Of a stretch of DNA of 64,000 bases, positions 15,829 to 27,000 are shown in pieces. Every line of letters starts with the position of its first letter. Position 1 is the stretch's first letter. Source of the DNA: a virus; the IMG/VR virus record IMGVR_UViG_3300021963_000001, positions 1 through 64,000 of that record, one strand, 5' to 3'. Below the pieces are notes generated by a model. The model did no database searches, was not told where the DNA came from, and saw only the letters and a list, made by a program, of their open reading frames with translations. Position numbers and translations under genes: made by a program.

Positions 15829-18800
15829 ATGGCAACTAGAGTAATAGCAGCCCAGGACAAAACCTCGTCGGGGGCGGGTGATGATGTCCAGATCAAGGCC
15901 GGTAATGCGAACACCAGCGGGGCTGGCGGCAGCATCATTATCCAGCCGGGCGCTCAGGCGACTACAGGCGGCAATGGCCTTTTGATTGTCCGCCAACCCA
16001 GCGGCGTGGCGGGGACGGACGAAATCCAGCTGTCGCACGATGGCGGCAAAGGCAGCGTCATCAACAAGGATGGCGTTTTGCAACTTGGCGGCAGCCACAT
16101 CGCTCTGAGGACTACCGCCAACAATGCCAAGACCAACCTGACCGCCGGGACCATTTATTGCGATGGACTCTATTCGTCCAATATCATCAACGCTGACGGC
16201 CAGACCAACGACAGTTATGGTTGGGCGATTGATGGAAATGGACCAAACTGGAACCAAGGCTTTAATCTGCGAGTAGGCTGGTCACACATCAAGGGGTATG
16301 CCAACTTCGGGCTGGCCTATACTGGCGACAACACGAATGGCAAAAAGGCCACCCTTGAACTGACAGACGGCAGTACGGGTGGTGGGGCCTGGGCCTATCG
16401 GTCGTCCACGACAACAGTCAACACTTCTTACAACGATCTGAATCTGGCCGGACACTCTGCGTTCCAAAGGCTGAACGCCACCGCAGCGACCACCATCACG
16501 GGGATCGCCCCCGCCTCTACGGCTGGTGGAGGCGTTTCTGGTCAACCCACCTGGGTTCACACCGATGGTCGTGTGTTCTGGCTGTACAATGTCGGCACCT
16601 TTAACATCACCATCGTAAACGAGAGCGCATCCAGCACGGCGGGCAACCGCATCACCACTCAAACCGGAGCCAATGTGGTTCTCGGCCCGGGCAGGATGAT
16701 GCAGATCGTCTATGACGGCACTTCTTCTCGTTGGCGTACCAGCGGTGAAACCTACCCGTATGTCTTCCCCACCACCGACGGCACCAACGGCCAGGTTCTG
16801 ACAACGAACGGAAGCGGCACGCTGTCGTGGACGACGGTCAGCGCAGGTGCCTCCGCAAGCGGCACGACCAATTACATTGCCAAGTTCACGGGGACTAGCA
16901 CGCTCGGCAATAGCCTCATATTCGACAACGGGACGAATGTCGGAATCGGTACGGCTACGCCGGGCGCAAAGTTGGAAATTCAAACGGCTGATGGCGCAGA
17001 CGCCCTCGCCATGTCTGGCTACAAAACAATGAAATGGGAGTCAAACAACCACCTTGTTTATGGTGGTTACTCCGCTGGCCAATGGCAGGTTCTAAAGTTT
17101 TACACTAATGGTTCAGAACGCATTAGGGTTGATGCAACAGGAAATGTTGGCATCGGCACGACTTCACCATTGGGTCGCCTTGATGTTGTTGGCGCCAATG
17201 TTTACGAACCAATTCGTGGTATTACGGATTCAGCTTCCAATTTAGAGTCTGGCTCCAATAACACTTTGGGTTTGTCGGTAAACAACAGCAACACAACCGC
17301 TGGCAATGGTATTGCTATTGGCTTTAATACGGCCACAACCAACTCCACTCTTTATGGGGTTGGCGCAATCGGGTTCAACAACTTAACCCACACTACTCTT
17401 GGCGTACCCCAAGGCAAATTCCAGGTGATCACACGGGATAGTGGTGGTGGTTTGACGCCGAAGTTGACTATCGATACTTCAGGCAATGTTGGAATTGGCA
17501 CGGCTTCGCCGAGCAACAACCTGTCCATTGGTGCTTCGGCTGGCAAGATTGGCTTTCAACGCGGTTCGGGGGACGGCGAATACTGCACCATCGGATTCAA
17601 ATCGACAACGGGCAATGATCGTTATGTCTTTGAGATAAATAATAGTTCGGGAACTGGCGAACTCAGGCTCAATCAGGGGGGAACCTCCACCCCCATCGGC
17701 ATGACCTTTTATACAAACAATTCCGAAAAGATGAGGATAGATTCTTCTGGAAATGTCGGCATCGGCACCACAACGATGAACGACACCCTAAATATTTATA
17801 ATACGACTTATCCCTACATTCGCCTGACCGGTAGCGTGGCCACTGCTGGTATGCGAATTGGTGTTGAATCAAACTCATTTGCCCAGGTCGGCGTTCTTCA
17901 AGCCAACATGCCCCTCACTTTTAGTACTTCGGGCACGTCTAACAACGGCTATTACGAAAGAATGCGGATTTCTCACGACGGACTCGTAGGAATTGGTTCT
18001 TCTTCGCCTGGTGCGAAGCTCCAGATAGACACCGGAGCAACCGGCACCAAAGGCCAAATCATCAAGGCTTTCCTTGGGCAGTCGGCGAATCTGTCGGAAT
18101 GGCAAAGCAGCACGGGCACAGTCCTCGCATCAATCGATTCTGCGGGGCGTATGACACTTGCGGCTGGGGCTGCTGCTTCAAACGCTGATTTGTATTTCAA
18201 TAACTCAGCCTCTGTAAATCCGGCCATCAAATGGAATAATGTATCCGCACAAACAGGCTTGAGATTTTATAGCGGCTCTAACCTTATTGCAGCCATTCAA
18301 GAAAATGGAGCAATAAGATCTACTTCTTTTCAGACTTGGGGAGGTGTGTACCTATCTGATTTTTCTGTGCAGCGTTCAGGCAGTGCTAGTATTTCATTTG
18401 GAGCAAGCGCATCTGAAGCTGGCGTAGAAATATCTAACGGAAGCAATTCTACTTTAGGCATAGCCTCAAGAATAAGCACTACTTACAGTGGCACTAAGGG
18501 TCTTGTTGTCAAAGGTGTGGCCTCGCAGACGGCCAACCTGACGGAGTGGCAAAACAGTTCAGGCACAGTCCTAGCCAGCGTTTCTTCTGCTGGACAGCTT
18601 AATCTTGGCACGGCTACTTCTGGTAGCAAGCAGTTGACAATTGCCAGCAATGCTGGCGATCCAGGGATTTTGATTTACAAATCTCCCGATGGCTCACTGA
18701 ATTCTTCGCAGTTGGTAGCTGGAATAGGCACCGGAAGCAGCTCAAGCAACACCGGAACTTCCGGAGGTTCCGAGTATGGCATAATCAATGTTTACCACAA

Positions 18801-21800
18801 CGGAACAGAAAGAGCTAGGCTGTATGCCTATGATGTAGGCACTGGGCAAACTGCTAACTTTGCTTTGGACCCATTCGCTTTTGGCGCAAACACATCGCTT
18901 GCCCAAGTTTATGTGACTCCAAAAACCAACGCTATTCCAGGCATAATTGTCAGAGGCAAGGCTTCGCAAACTGCCAACCTGACGGAGTGGCAAGACAGCA
19001 CTGGCACCGTGGTTGCGGCGGTAAGCCCTACGGGAGCCTTCACGGGTTCGTCGTTCACGCCCTACGGGACGTTTAACTCTACAACCACTATATTCGGGAA
19101 TAATTATTGGACCCCGAACTACACCGGAGGTGTCACCTCCCCTAGTGCTGGCACTTACACGAAGAGTACCGGCAATAATGCTTCGTGGGATGCTCAGGTA
19201 TATTCGTCCGAAGGCTACACAAAGAATGTCTACTGCGCAGCGCGTGCCTCGCAAACTAATGGCTATATCATGTTTGGCCTCAATGAAGATACGGCCAATT
19301 CAAGTTACAACACAATCGATTATGCTTGGTACTTTATCGGCGACGGTGGTAGTCTGAGCATTTATGAAAATGGCACTCAGTTTTCTGGTAGCTACGGAAA
19401 CTACACGACTTCTACTGTGTTGTCTATCACTTATGACGGAGAAAATGTTCGATACTGGAAAGATGGCGCCCTTATGCGGACGGTGGCTAGGTCAACGGGG
19501 AACCCGTTGTACTTCGACACCTCCTTCTATTCTGTCAGCGCCTCGCTGAACAGTGTTCAGTTTGGCCCCATCGGCCAGCCCTTTGGCATCTCCGGCACCG
19601 CCGGTTATCATCCGAAGTTCACGAGCCAACAGACGCTGGGCAACAGCATTGTCTACGACAATGGCACGAATGTCGGCATAGGAACAACTTCCACAACAGG
19701 TAAATTAACGATTGCTAATAATGGCAATCAACTTACTCTTAAAGCGTATGACGGGTCACAGAACAACACAGTAAGCTTTCAGGCTATACGCGCTAATTAC
19801 TCTGATGCTGCATCGGTTCTTGCTATCTACACAAATAGCGGCAGTTCTGAGAACGAACGCGTTCGCATTATGCACACGGGAGAAATGGGTATCGGCACCC
19901 AATCTCCTGGCGGTATGCTGGATGTCCAGCAATCCAACGCTGGAGATATGCTCGTCCGAGCATGGAACACTAGCACCGCAGGCACCGGGAAATCAATAGT
20001 CCGTATCGCCAACAGCGGCAACAATGCCCAGGGCCAGCAGATTCAGTTTTCGGACAACAACTATTACACGGGTACTGTTTCTTCTGACCGCACCAATGGT
20101 ATGTCTTTTTATGTCGGTCAGATGGCCACGCCGTTGGCCTCCGAACGGGTGCGGATTGACACATCGGGCAATGTGGGGGTTGGCGCAGGAGCAAGGATTG
20201 GCTCAGGAACCGGCTACATAAACGCCGGGGCGACGGCTGCTGGGTATCTGGAGCTTTACAACGCCACATCGGGCGCCACCACCCTGATGAACACGGGCGC
20301 CTTCAATGTTCTTGTGGGCACCAACAACACCGAACGCATCCGCGTGACTTCCAGCGGGTTGGTTGGTATTGGCACAAGCACCATTGCTGGCAATAACCCG
20401 CTTGCTGATCTTCATGTTAACGATGCAAGTGGGTACGGTTCTCTACAGCTGTCGCAGTCTCCAGCTGGAGCAACCATTGATACCGGCGGCGAAATTCAGT
20501 TTGCTGCCACCTATCGGTCAACTTCTGACCTCACCCAAGTCGCCCGTATCCGTGGCCTTCGGGAAAATGCGACCAACAACAACTGGGCTGGATACCTGGC
20601 GTTTTATACCTCGACAGGGTCGGACAATCCTTCGGCGTCTACGGAGAGGATGCGAATCAACTCCAGCGGCAATGTCGGCATCGGTACGGCTTCGCCGTCA
20701 TACAAGCTACAAGTAGATGGAGCTAGTGCTGACATAATTGTTGCCAACGCCACTTCTGGTTATGGTGCAATCGCTCTTTATTCTGCCGGAACAGCCAAGG
20801 CAACAATTGGCTATGCTGGTTCTAATGCGAATTATGGTAGTCAAACGGTTGCTGGCGACGTCTCTTTTAAGACCAACAACACCAATCTCCATATTGTAAA
20901 TGGCTCTGGCAACTCGGTTACTACTGCTTACTTTTCGTCAGCAGGAAATGTCGGGATTGGTAATGTCTCGCCCGGGGCGAGACTTCAGGTTGATACCGGA
21001 GCCACCGGCACCAAGGGTCAGATTATCAAGGCGGTTGCTTCGCAGACCGCCAATCTTTCAGAGTGGCAGAACAACAGCGGCACAGCTTTAAGCTATGTCG
21101 CAAGCAACGGCGATATTTATTCAACAACTTCTTTTGTTCATTACAGTTCAGGCAACTCTGGTTATTACCTAAAACGCCCGTCGGATAACGCTACTGTAGC
21201 TTCTCTCACATGGTCATCTGGTTCTATTGAAACTAATCTGTACGCATTGACTTTCTTGAATTTAGATTCAAGTGGTGCTGGTATCCGTATGGGTAGCTGG
21301 ACTACTTGGGCTGATTCCGTCAACGCTCAGGTTATGTGGCTGAAAAACAGCAACATTATTTGGGGCAACAACGCTCTCGGTGTTACCGGCAGAACAGCGT
21401 TCAACACTTCCGCTTTTCAGATTACAGCCGGAAGTTATGCCACCATCCCTGCCCCGACCTCGCGGTTTGAAGTGTACGGCGACTCGCAGTTCTTGAGCCA
21501 ATCGACATCGGCTAAGACAGTTATCGTCAAAGCTGCTGCTTCGCAGACGGCCAACCTTACCGAATGGCAGAACAACGGCGGTACGGCCCTAGCCTACATG
21601 GACGCCAACGGCAATTTCGCCGCCGTGACCAAGTCGTTCCTTATCCCCCACCCGACTCCTGCAAAGGCCGCTGAAGGCAAGAAGCTCCGCTACGCCTCAT
21701 TGGAAGGTCCAGAAAACGGCGTCTACTTCAGGGGCAGGCTGGAAGGGGAGAATGTCATCATCCTGCCGGACTACTGGGTTGATCTCGTTGATCCAGACAG

Positions 21801-21972
21801 TATTACGGTCAACCTGACTGCCCGAAAGTTTGCCCAACCCTCGCTCTTTGTTGTTGACGCCAACGCAGAGAGGGTCGTCATCGAATCCGACCGCCAGGTC
21901 TGCTGTGATTTTATTGTTTACGCAACGCGTAAAGATATCGCCAAGCTGGAGGTGGAGCCAGATGGCAACTAA
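15829..21972 (+). CDS. Giant tail fibre (2047 residues) with repeat shaft and conserved C-terminal domain
   Basis: A 2047-residue fibre. Residues 10-75 hold a module with SGAGGSIIIQPGAQATTGGNG, shared with the 24030 gene. Residues 180-345 hold the GIAP...DGR...NVGT module. From about 350 a shaft is built of 'NVGIGT.SP.AKLQI' repeats alternating with 'SQTANLxEWQ...GTVLA' repeats, phrases common in long phage fibres. Residues about 1085-1245 (YWTPNYTGG, NGYIMFGLNED, VRYWKDGALMRT) look like an embedded jellyroll/SPRY-like carbohydrate-binding domain. The last about 110 residues (KKLRYASLEGPENGVYFRG to the end) are a conserved C-terminal phage structural domain. Composition shifts between GC- and AT-rich parts. 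The gene overlaps the next by 11 bases. Confidence 0.8.
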   Translation: MATRVIAAQDKTSSGAGDDVQIKAGNANTSGAGGSIIIQPGAQATTGGNGLLIVRQPSGVAGTDEIQLSHDGGKGSVINKDGVLQLGGSHIALRTTANNAKTNLTAGTIYCDGLYSSNIINADGQTNDSYGWAIDGNGPNWNQGFNLRVGWSHIKGYANFGLAYTGDNTNGKKATLELTDGSTGGGAWAYRSSTTTVNTSYNDLNLAGHSAFQRLNATAATTITGIAPASTAGGGVSGQPTWVHTDGRVFWLYNVGTFNITIVNESASSTAGNRITTQTGANVVLGPGRMMQIVYDGTSSRWRTSGETYPYVFPTTDGTNGQVLTTNGSGTLSWTTVSAGASASGTTNYIAKFTGTSTLGNSLIFDNGTNVGIGTATPGAKLEIQTADGADALAMSGYKTMKWESNNHLVYGGYSAGQWQVLKFYTNGSERIRVDATGNVGIGTTSPLGRLDVVGANVYEPIRGITDSASNLESGSNNTLGLSVNNSNTTAGNGIAIGFNTATTNSTLYGVGAIGFNNLTHTTLGVPQGKFQVITRDSGGGLTPKLTIDTSGNVGIGTASPSNNLSIGASAGKIGFQRGSGDGEYCTIGFKSTTGNDRYVFEINNSSGTGELRLNQGGTSTPIGMTFYTNNSEKMRIDSSGNVGIGTTTMNDTLNIYNTTYPYIRLTGSVATAGMRIGVESNSFAQVGVLQANMPLTFSTSGTSNNGYYERMRISHDGLVGIGSSSPGAKLQIDTGATGTKGQIIKAFLGQSANLSEWQSSTGTVLASIDSAGRMTLAAGAAASNADLYFNNSASVNPAIKWNNVSAQTGLRFYSGSNLIAAIQENGAIRSTSFQTWGGVYLSDFSVQRSGSASISFGASASEAGVEISNGSNSTLGIASRISTTYSGTKGLVVKGVASQTANLTEWQNSSGTVLASVSSAGQLNLGTATSGSKQLTIASNAGDPGILIYKSPDGSLNSSQLVAGIGTGSSSSNTGTSGGSEYGIINVYHNGTERARLYAYDVGTGQTANFALDPFAFGANTSLAQVYVTPKTNAIPGIIVRGKASQTANLTEWQDSTGTVVAAVSPTGAFTGSSFTPYGTFNSTTTIFGNNYWTPNYTGGVTSPSAGTYTKSTGNNASWDAQVYSSEGYTKNVYCAARASQTNGYIMFGLNEDTANSSYNTIDYAWYFIGDGGSLSIYENGTQFSGSYGNYTTSTVLSITYDGENVRYWKDGALMRTVARSTGNPLYFDTSFYSVSASLNSVQFGPIGQPFGISGTAGYHPKFTSQQTLGNSIVYDNGTNVGIGTTSTTGKLTIANNGNQLTLKAYDGSQNNTVSFQAIRANYSDAASVLAIYTNSGSSENERVRIMHTGEMGIGTQSPGGMLDVQQSNAGDMLVRAWNTSTAGTGKSIVRIANSGNNAQGQQIQFSDNNYYTGTVSSDRTNGMSFYVGQMATPLASERVRIDTSGNVGVGAGARIGSGTGYINAGATAAGYLELYNATSGATTLMNTGAFNVLVGTNNTERIRVTSSGLVGIGTSTIAGNNPLADLHVNDASGYGSLQLSQSPAGATIDTGGEIQFAATYRSTSDLTQVARIRGLRENATNNNWAGYLAFYTSTGSDNPSASTERMRINSSGNVGIGTASPSYKLQVDGASADIIVANATSGYGAIALYSAGTAKATIGYAGSNANYGSQTVAGDVSFKTNNTNLHIVNGSGNSVTTAYFSSAGNVGIGNVSPGARLQVDTGATGTKGQIIKAVASQTANLSEWQNNSGTALSYVASNGDIYSTTSFVHYSSGNSGYYLKRPSDNATVASLTWSSGSIETNLYALTFLNLDSSGAGIRMGSWTTWADSVNAQVMWLKNSNIIWGNNALGVTGRTAFNTSAFQITAGSYATIPAPTSRFEVYGDSQFLSQSTSAKTVIVKAAASQTANLTEWQNNGGTALAYMDANGNFAAVTKSFLIPHPTPAKAAEGKKLRYASLEGPENGVYFRGRLEGENVIILPDYWVDLVDPDSITVNLTARKFAQPSLFVVDANAERVVIESDRQVCCDFIVYATRKDIAKLEVEPDGN

Positions 21973-22651
21973 TTACAATCCAGGGATCACCGTATCCAAT
22001 TTGCTATTTTGTTTTGACATAGGTAACCCCAGGTCTTACCCAGCTAGTGGTTCAAGCCTTACTGACATAGGAATAAGTGGCAACAACGGCTTGTTGTACA
22101 ATAGCCCGGCTTATAATTCGTCTAATGGTGGATTTCTTACATTAAATGGAACAAATAACTACATTGATTTTGGAAGTGCATCAAATCTTAAAAATACAAC
22201 TTGTTCTTTTGAAGCTTGGTTTAACCCAAACGCCGTTACGGGCTATGGCGATGGTGCAGTTTTATTAAACATAACAGATGGAACTAATTGGCGAAATGGC
22301 GCAGGTCTTTATGTTTACAACAGCAGTCTTTTTGGTGGAGTGGCTAACGGTACGACGAATTATTCTGCCGGTTATGCGATAAGCACAAATAATTGGATTC
22401 AAGCCGTTATGACCTTTAGTGCTTCTTCCGGAAACTTGAAAATTTATACCAATGGCACATTGCGTAACACAACAACTGGAGCTTCTTGTGTTTTTCACGC
22501 CAACAATAAACTTTGGTCTGGCTGGGGTGGTCCTGGCTACACTTCTTACTTAAATGCCAAAATTTCTTGTGGTCGTGTGTACTCTACGGAATTAACAGCT
22601 GATCAAGTATTTCAAAATTTTAACGCCATGCGCGGGAGGTTCGGACTCTAA
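21962..22651 (+). CDS. LamG/concanavalin-like adhesin, copy 1
   Basis: A 229-residue protein with a laminin-G/concanavalin-A-like jellyroll: LLFCFDIGNPRSYPASG, GFLTLNGTNNYIDFG, FEAWFNPNAV, WIQAVMTFSASSGNLKIYTN and the C-terminal RVYSTELTADQVFQNFNAMR. The last residues, RGRFGL, recur in two other copies. The DNA is AT-rich compared with copies 2 to 4. The ATG at 21962 overlaps the preceding fibre's end. Such LamG proteins bind surface glycans and are common in phage fibre clusters. Four copies in this array suggest alternative or combined binding specificities. Confidence 0.75.
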   Translation: MATNYNPGITVSNLLFCFDIGNPRSYPASGSSLTDIGISGNNGLLYNSPAYNSSNGGFLTLNGTNNYIDFGSASNLKNTTCSFEAWFNPNAVTGYGDGAVLLNITDGTNWRNGAGLYVYNSSLFGGVANGTTNYSAGYAISTNNWIQAVMTFSASSGNLKIYTNGTLRNTTTGASCVFHANNKLWSGWGGPGYTSYLNAKISCGRVYSTELTADQVFQNFNAMRGRFGL

Positions 22652-23346
22652 TGGGACTCTCGCACTCCCCCTCCGTGCCAACCCAGAGCCTCATGCTCTA
22701 CTTGGACGCAGCCAATCAACGCAGCTATCCGGGCAGTGGCACGACTTGGTTTGACCTAAGCGGCAACGGGTACAACGGCACTCTTGTCAATAGCCCCACC
22801 TTCTCGTCGTCGGGCTTCTTTACCTTCAACGGCACGAACACTACTGTCTCGGTTGCCAAACCTTTTCCCAACATTGTCGGTCAGATTTCGGTGGAAATTT
22901 GGGTAAATTTCACCAACTACGCTAGCAATCCGGCTTTGATGCATAAGGGGACTCACTACACCCTCTATATGCCTAATTCGGCGGGTGTGAATCAGTGGGC
23001 GTGGGCTGACTCTAGTAACTACAGCTATGCCAATTTCGGTTACCGTCAGGTCAGCGGTCTTTACGCTACCAACACCTGGATGCAGTTGGTTTGCACTAAA
23101 GACACCTCCAATAATGTCCGGCTTTACAAAAACGGCGTTCTGGTAGACACCCGTACCGCTTTCGGCTCTGCTCTCTCAGCCACCAACTCCACCCTGTGGA
23201 TTGTCGGATACAGCGACAATGACACCACCCCTTCCAGCAATGTTTTGAACGGGAGCGTGGCCGTAGCCAAGGTTTACAATTCCACCCTTTCCGATGCCGA
23301 TATCCTTCAGACTTTCAATGCCCTTCGGGGGAGGTTCGGCTTATGA
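22651..23346 (+). CDS. LamG/concanavalin-like adhesin, copy 2
   Basis: A 231-residue LamG jellyroll: LYLDAANQRSYPGSGTTWFD, LSGNGYNGTLVNSPTF, FFTFNGTNTTVSV, ISVEIWVNFTN and VAVAKVYNSTLSDADILQ, ending RGRFGL. It begins at the ATG inside TAATG after copy 1, and overlaps copy 3 by four bases (ATGA). The GC content is higher than copy 1, so the copies are not a recent duplication. Glycan binding on the host surface is the likely role. Confidence 0.8.
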   Translation: MGLSHSPSVPTQSLMLYLDAANQRSYPGSGTTWFDLSGNGYNGTLVNSPTFSSSGFFTFNGTNTTVSVAKPFPNIVGQISVEIWVNFTNYASNPALMHKGTHYTLYMPNSAGVNQWAWADSSNYSYANFGYRQVSGLYATNTWMQLVCTKDTSNNVRLYKNGVLVDTRTAFGSALSATNSTLWIVGYSDNDTTPSSNVLNGSVAVAKVYNSTLSDADILQTFNALRGRFGL

Positions 23347-24008
23347 GTGTTCATGGTGGCCCGAACAATACCGGCACAGGTCTTCTTCTGTCGTTGGATG
23401 CTGGCAATGCTCGTTCTTATCCAGGGTCGGGGTCGATTTGGTACGACCTGAGCGGCAACGGGCGGAACGTCACTCTGAACGCCAATTGCAGTTTCACCAG
23501 CACCAAGGGCGGGGGAATCGTCTTTAATGGCTCAACCGCCTATGGCGATTTCGCCATCAACAATGTTTTTGCTGGGTCCGGCCCATTCACCTTTGAGGCG
23601 TTCTATTACAACGCTTCGGGGACAGGGACGATTATCAACAACTACGGCGCAGGCTATACCACCAACAGTCTGTGGTTGTTCGGCGGGGGCATCTGGCTGA
23701 ATGCCACCACCGGGTACATCACGACCAGCAACTACTCCATGATTAACGGAACGCACCACATTTTGGTAACAAGAGATAGCAGTGGCTATTTTAACTCGTG
23801 GTTTGACGGCGTGCAGTATGTCACCAACGGCGGTCCCAACACCGCCTCGGTTGTGTCCAACATCAACTGGAGAATCGGGGCTGATGTCAACACGGGCGCC
23901 GAGCAGTTCAACGGCCATATTTACCAGATCAAGGTTTACAATTTTGCCCTGACCCCCACCACGATTCGCCAGCATTTACACGCTCACAGGAACCGCTTCA
24001 GCCTGTAA
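23343..24008 (+). CDS. LamG/concanavalin-like adhesin, copy 3
   Basis: A 221-residue LamG jellyroll: LLLSLDAGNARSYPGSGSIW, DLSGNGRNVTLNAN, GGGIVFNGSTAYGDF, FTFEAFYYN and YQIKVYNFALTPTTIRQHL, ending NRFSL, a divergent form of the RFGL terminus of the other copies. It follows copy 2 with an ATGA overlap and is followed by a short gap holding the palindrome CCTGTAATACAGG and the next fibre. Likely a glycan-binding fibre tip. Confidence 0.8.
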   Translation: MSVHGGPNNTGTGLLLSLDAGNARSYPGSGSIWYDLSGNGRNVTLNANCSFTSTKGGGIVFNGSTAYGDFAINNVFAGSGPFTFEAFYYNASGTGTIINNYGAGYTTNSLWLFGGGIWLNATTGYITTSNYSMINGTHHILVTRDSSGYFNSWFDGVQYVTNGGPNTASVVSNINWRIGADVNTGAEQFNGHIYQIKVYNFALTPTTIRQHLHAHRNRFSL

Positions 24009-24014
24009 TACAGG
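24002..24014. other. Palindrome CCTGTA-A-TACAGG at gene junction
   Basis: A perfect six-base dyad around one base. It overlaps the stop of the third LamG gene and lies 15 bases before the start of the 1409-residue fibre. It could be a binding site or a coincidental feature of this short gap. Confidence 0.25.
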
Positions 24015-24029
24015 TAAGGAGACACTACG

Positions 24030-27000
24030 ATGCCGCAAGACATTCTGATCACGCCGAATAAGGGAAGTGCGACTACCCAAGGGAAGATTGACTTCACAGG
24101 GAAGGGGGCGAGTGCGTCTACGATTACTCTGAAGGTTCTGGACGATTCCAGCCTGTCCTTTGAGGGGACCGCAGGTCAACTGTTCTCCATCACCCCTGTC
24201 CTCGCCTCGGGCACGATCTTCTCCGTCAACGATGTGTCGGGCATCCCGATGATTGACGTCGATGCCTCCGGCCTTGTCCGACTGGCTCCGTTGGGAGGGA
24301 CTGTCTACAGCAACACGCTGTATGCGGTGCCGAGGACGGTGGCTGGATCAGGCAACAGCGTCACTGTTCGTGCCGCTGACGGATTGACGAGTGGTGCGGG
24401 CGGAAACATTCTTCTGTTGCCGGGATTGCAGGCAACAACGGGTGGAGATGGCAAGATCATTGTTCGTCAGCCTGGTGGTACGGCTGGCACGAACGAAGTG
24501 CAGATGTGGCATGATGGGTCGCAGTTCCACATTAAGAATTTCACGGCTGTCGCCGACTACGGAACATCCAGCTCAATCATACTTAAATCTTCAAATGATT
24601 TCGGCGTACAAATCGGTCGTGTTGGTCCTAGCACTGTCGGGGTTTATCCAGTTGGCACAAGCACAATTGCTATTGGCAATCCAAGCAGTCAGACCGTTTA
24701 TGCTGGTTGGTGGTATTCAAATTTTTATTCTGGCGCTTGGGAACCAAGTAATTCGACTTACCCCATCAACTGGACCGATGTTGGTTTTTATCGCGGATCA
24801 GTTAGGCAGCTGGTTGTAGGTAATTATTCTTCGGGCGGTGGGTCGCTGTGCTACACTTCTTCGACGCCATCTGCGCTCTCTACTAATCCGACCAATGATC
24901 TTGCGCTAAGCGGCTCTGCCTTCCAGCGCCTCTCTTCTTCGTCGGCGTTAGCCGTGACTGGCATTGCTCCCCCATCCGGCGGCGCCCATGTCGATGGCCG
25001 CGTCATGTGGCTGCACAATGTCGGCTCCTTCAACATCACCCTGAAGCACAGCCAGACCAGCACCGCAGCCAACCAATTTATCAACGAAGGCGGCGGCGAC
25101 ATTGTTCTCGGCCCCAACCGGATCGTCCAATGTACTTATGACTCGACTTCTACTAAGTGGCGCGTCAACGGTGAGATGTATCCGTACAATTTCCCCACCA
25201 CCGACGGCACTAATGGTCAAGTTCTGACGACCAACGGCAGCGGCACGCTCTCCTGGGCGACTTCTTCTGGTGGGGTCAGCGGTAGTGGCACCACCAATTA
25301 TGTGACGAAGTTTACTGGGACGAGTGCGGTTGGCAACAGCCAAATTTTTGACAATGGCACAAATGTTGGCATTGGTACGGCTTCGCCAAGTGCCAAGCTA
25401 CATGTTGTTGCTGATAGCGCCCTAACAAATCCTGAGTCTGATATCGGCGTTTATTCTCTCTTTTTGAACAGTAATGCGACCACCAACGCAGGTTCAGCGA
25501 TAGGCTTAGGAGCAAATGGAACTGCTGGCGCCATCATAGTGGGCCAACGTGTTGGTGCCAACAATGAATCTGTTATGAAGTTGCAGACTCGGGATAGTGC
25601 TGGAACCGCAGCAACCCGCGTCACAATTTCTAGCGGTGGAAGTGTTGGTATTGGTACGACTTCGCCAGGGACCATCCTCGACATAATCGGAACTGGCGGG
25701 TCGGGAGTTAACAGTCCCGGTACGGCCCTGCTGCGCGTATCGCCGTCGGCACAAAACACCTACGCCGCCCTTGAGCTTCGCACCCTGAACGCTGGCACTT
25801 ACGGCGGCGCAGGATTAATGGCTGTCAATGATACCAACTATGACAGCAATCTTTTGTTCTACACAAACGCTGCTGGAAGCACAACTCGCACCGAACGGAT
25901 GCGGATCACCAAAAATGGCGATGTTGGGATTGGTAATACTTCGCCTTCTGCAACGCTTCATGTGACTAAGGCTACGACTGCTGTAGCTACCGCTATTGCC
26001 GCATGGCCTACTTATGAGCCGGACACCCAAACCCACGCCCGTGTGACTGCGTTCTTCACAGACGGCGGCAACGGTGGAACAGCCACAGTTGCTACTGGCA
26101 CTACGACCATCATTAAGTTTGGTGAGTATTACACGGGTCGCGTTGTCTTGATGCCCGAGGGAGCGGGTGGGCAGACTCCTGCGGATCAAAACAGCGGTGC
26201 TGGTCGGGATATCATGTTGTTGGGTGGGAAGTCCGATAACACCGCCGGGAAGACCGGCGGACGAGTGTTCATTCAGGGCGGTTCAGGATTCGCCGGGGCT
26301 TACGGCTCCAACTTCGGCAATGTGATTTTGCAGGCCAATGGTGGGGCAGTCTGCATTGGTGGCACCAGCCCCGTCTCCACGTCGCCGGGCCTTGACATCA
26401 CTTCCGATGCTTCCAGTCAACTCACGGGCCAGTTGATGATCAAGCGGGCCAGCACTAACGACCGCTTCCGTCTCACCTGCGGTGTGCATACTAGCAACTA
26501 TGCTTTTGTCCAGGCTTACGAAAATGCCATTGGCGGTTTGGTTCTTGCCCTTCAGCCTAACAGCGGGACTGTTGGCATCGGCAACACTTCTCCTGGAGCA
26601 AAGCTCCAGATTGATACGGTTGCTGCTGCCACGAAGGGGCTGATTGTAAAGGGTGCTGCTTCGCAGAATGCGAACTTGCAGGAGTGGCAGAATAATAGCG
26701 GAACTGTTTTAGCTAGCATTGAATCTACAGGAAGAATAGTTCCAACTGGCGCTCTGATTTACAATCAAAGCCCATCAGTAGCTACACTCCAAGTTCGTAG
26801 CGGCAATCCCTCAACTACCAACATCCAAGAGTGGCAGAATTTTTACGGATCGGTTCTTTCTAGAGTTGACGCAGACGGAAATATCATTGCTCCCACAGCT
26901 TCTGCAACAATTTTTTATTCCGAGCAATGGTATGGTGGTTCAACATATACATTTAGTCGAGTTTTTACATTAAGCGGCAATTTGCCGAGCGTTGTTGGCA

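Noticed and set aside
14773-16257. 494-residue minus-strand open frame opposite the 13849 and 15829 fibre genes
   Set aside because: It is antisense to repeat-rich fibre genes and shows no recognised motif or start signal.
16900-26700. CRISPR-like array of short repeats in fibre genes
   Set aside because: The NVGIGT...SP repeats vary in length and sequence, lie inside a single open frame and have no constant repeat-spacer geometry.
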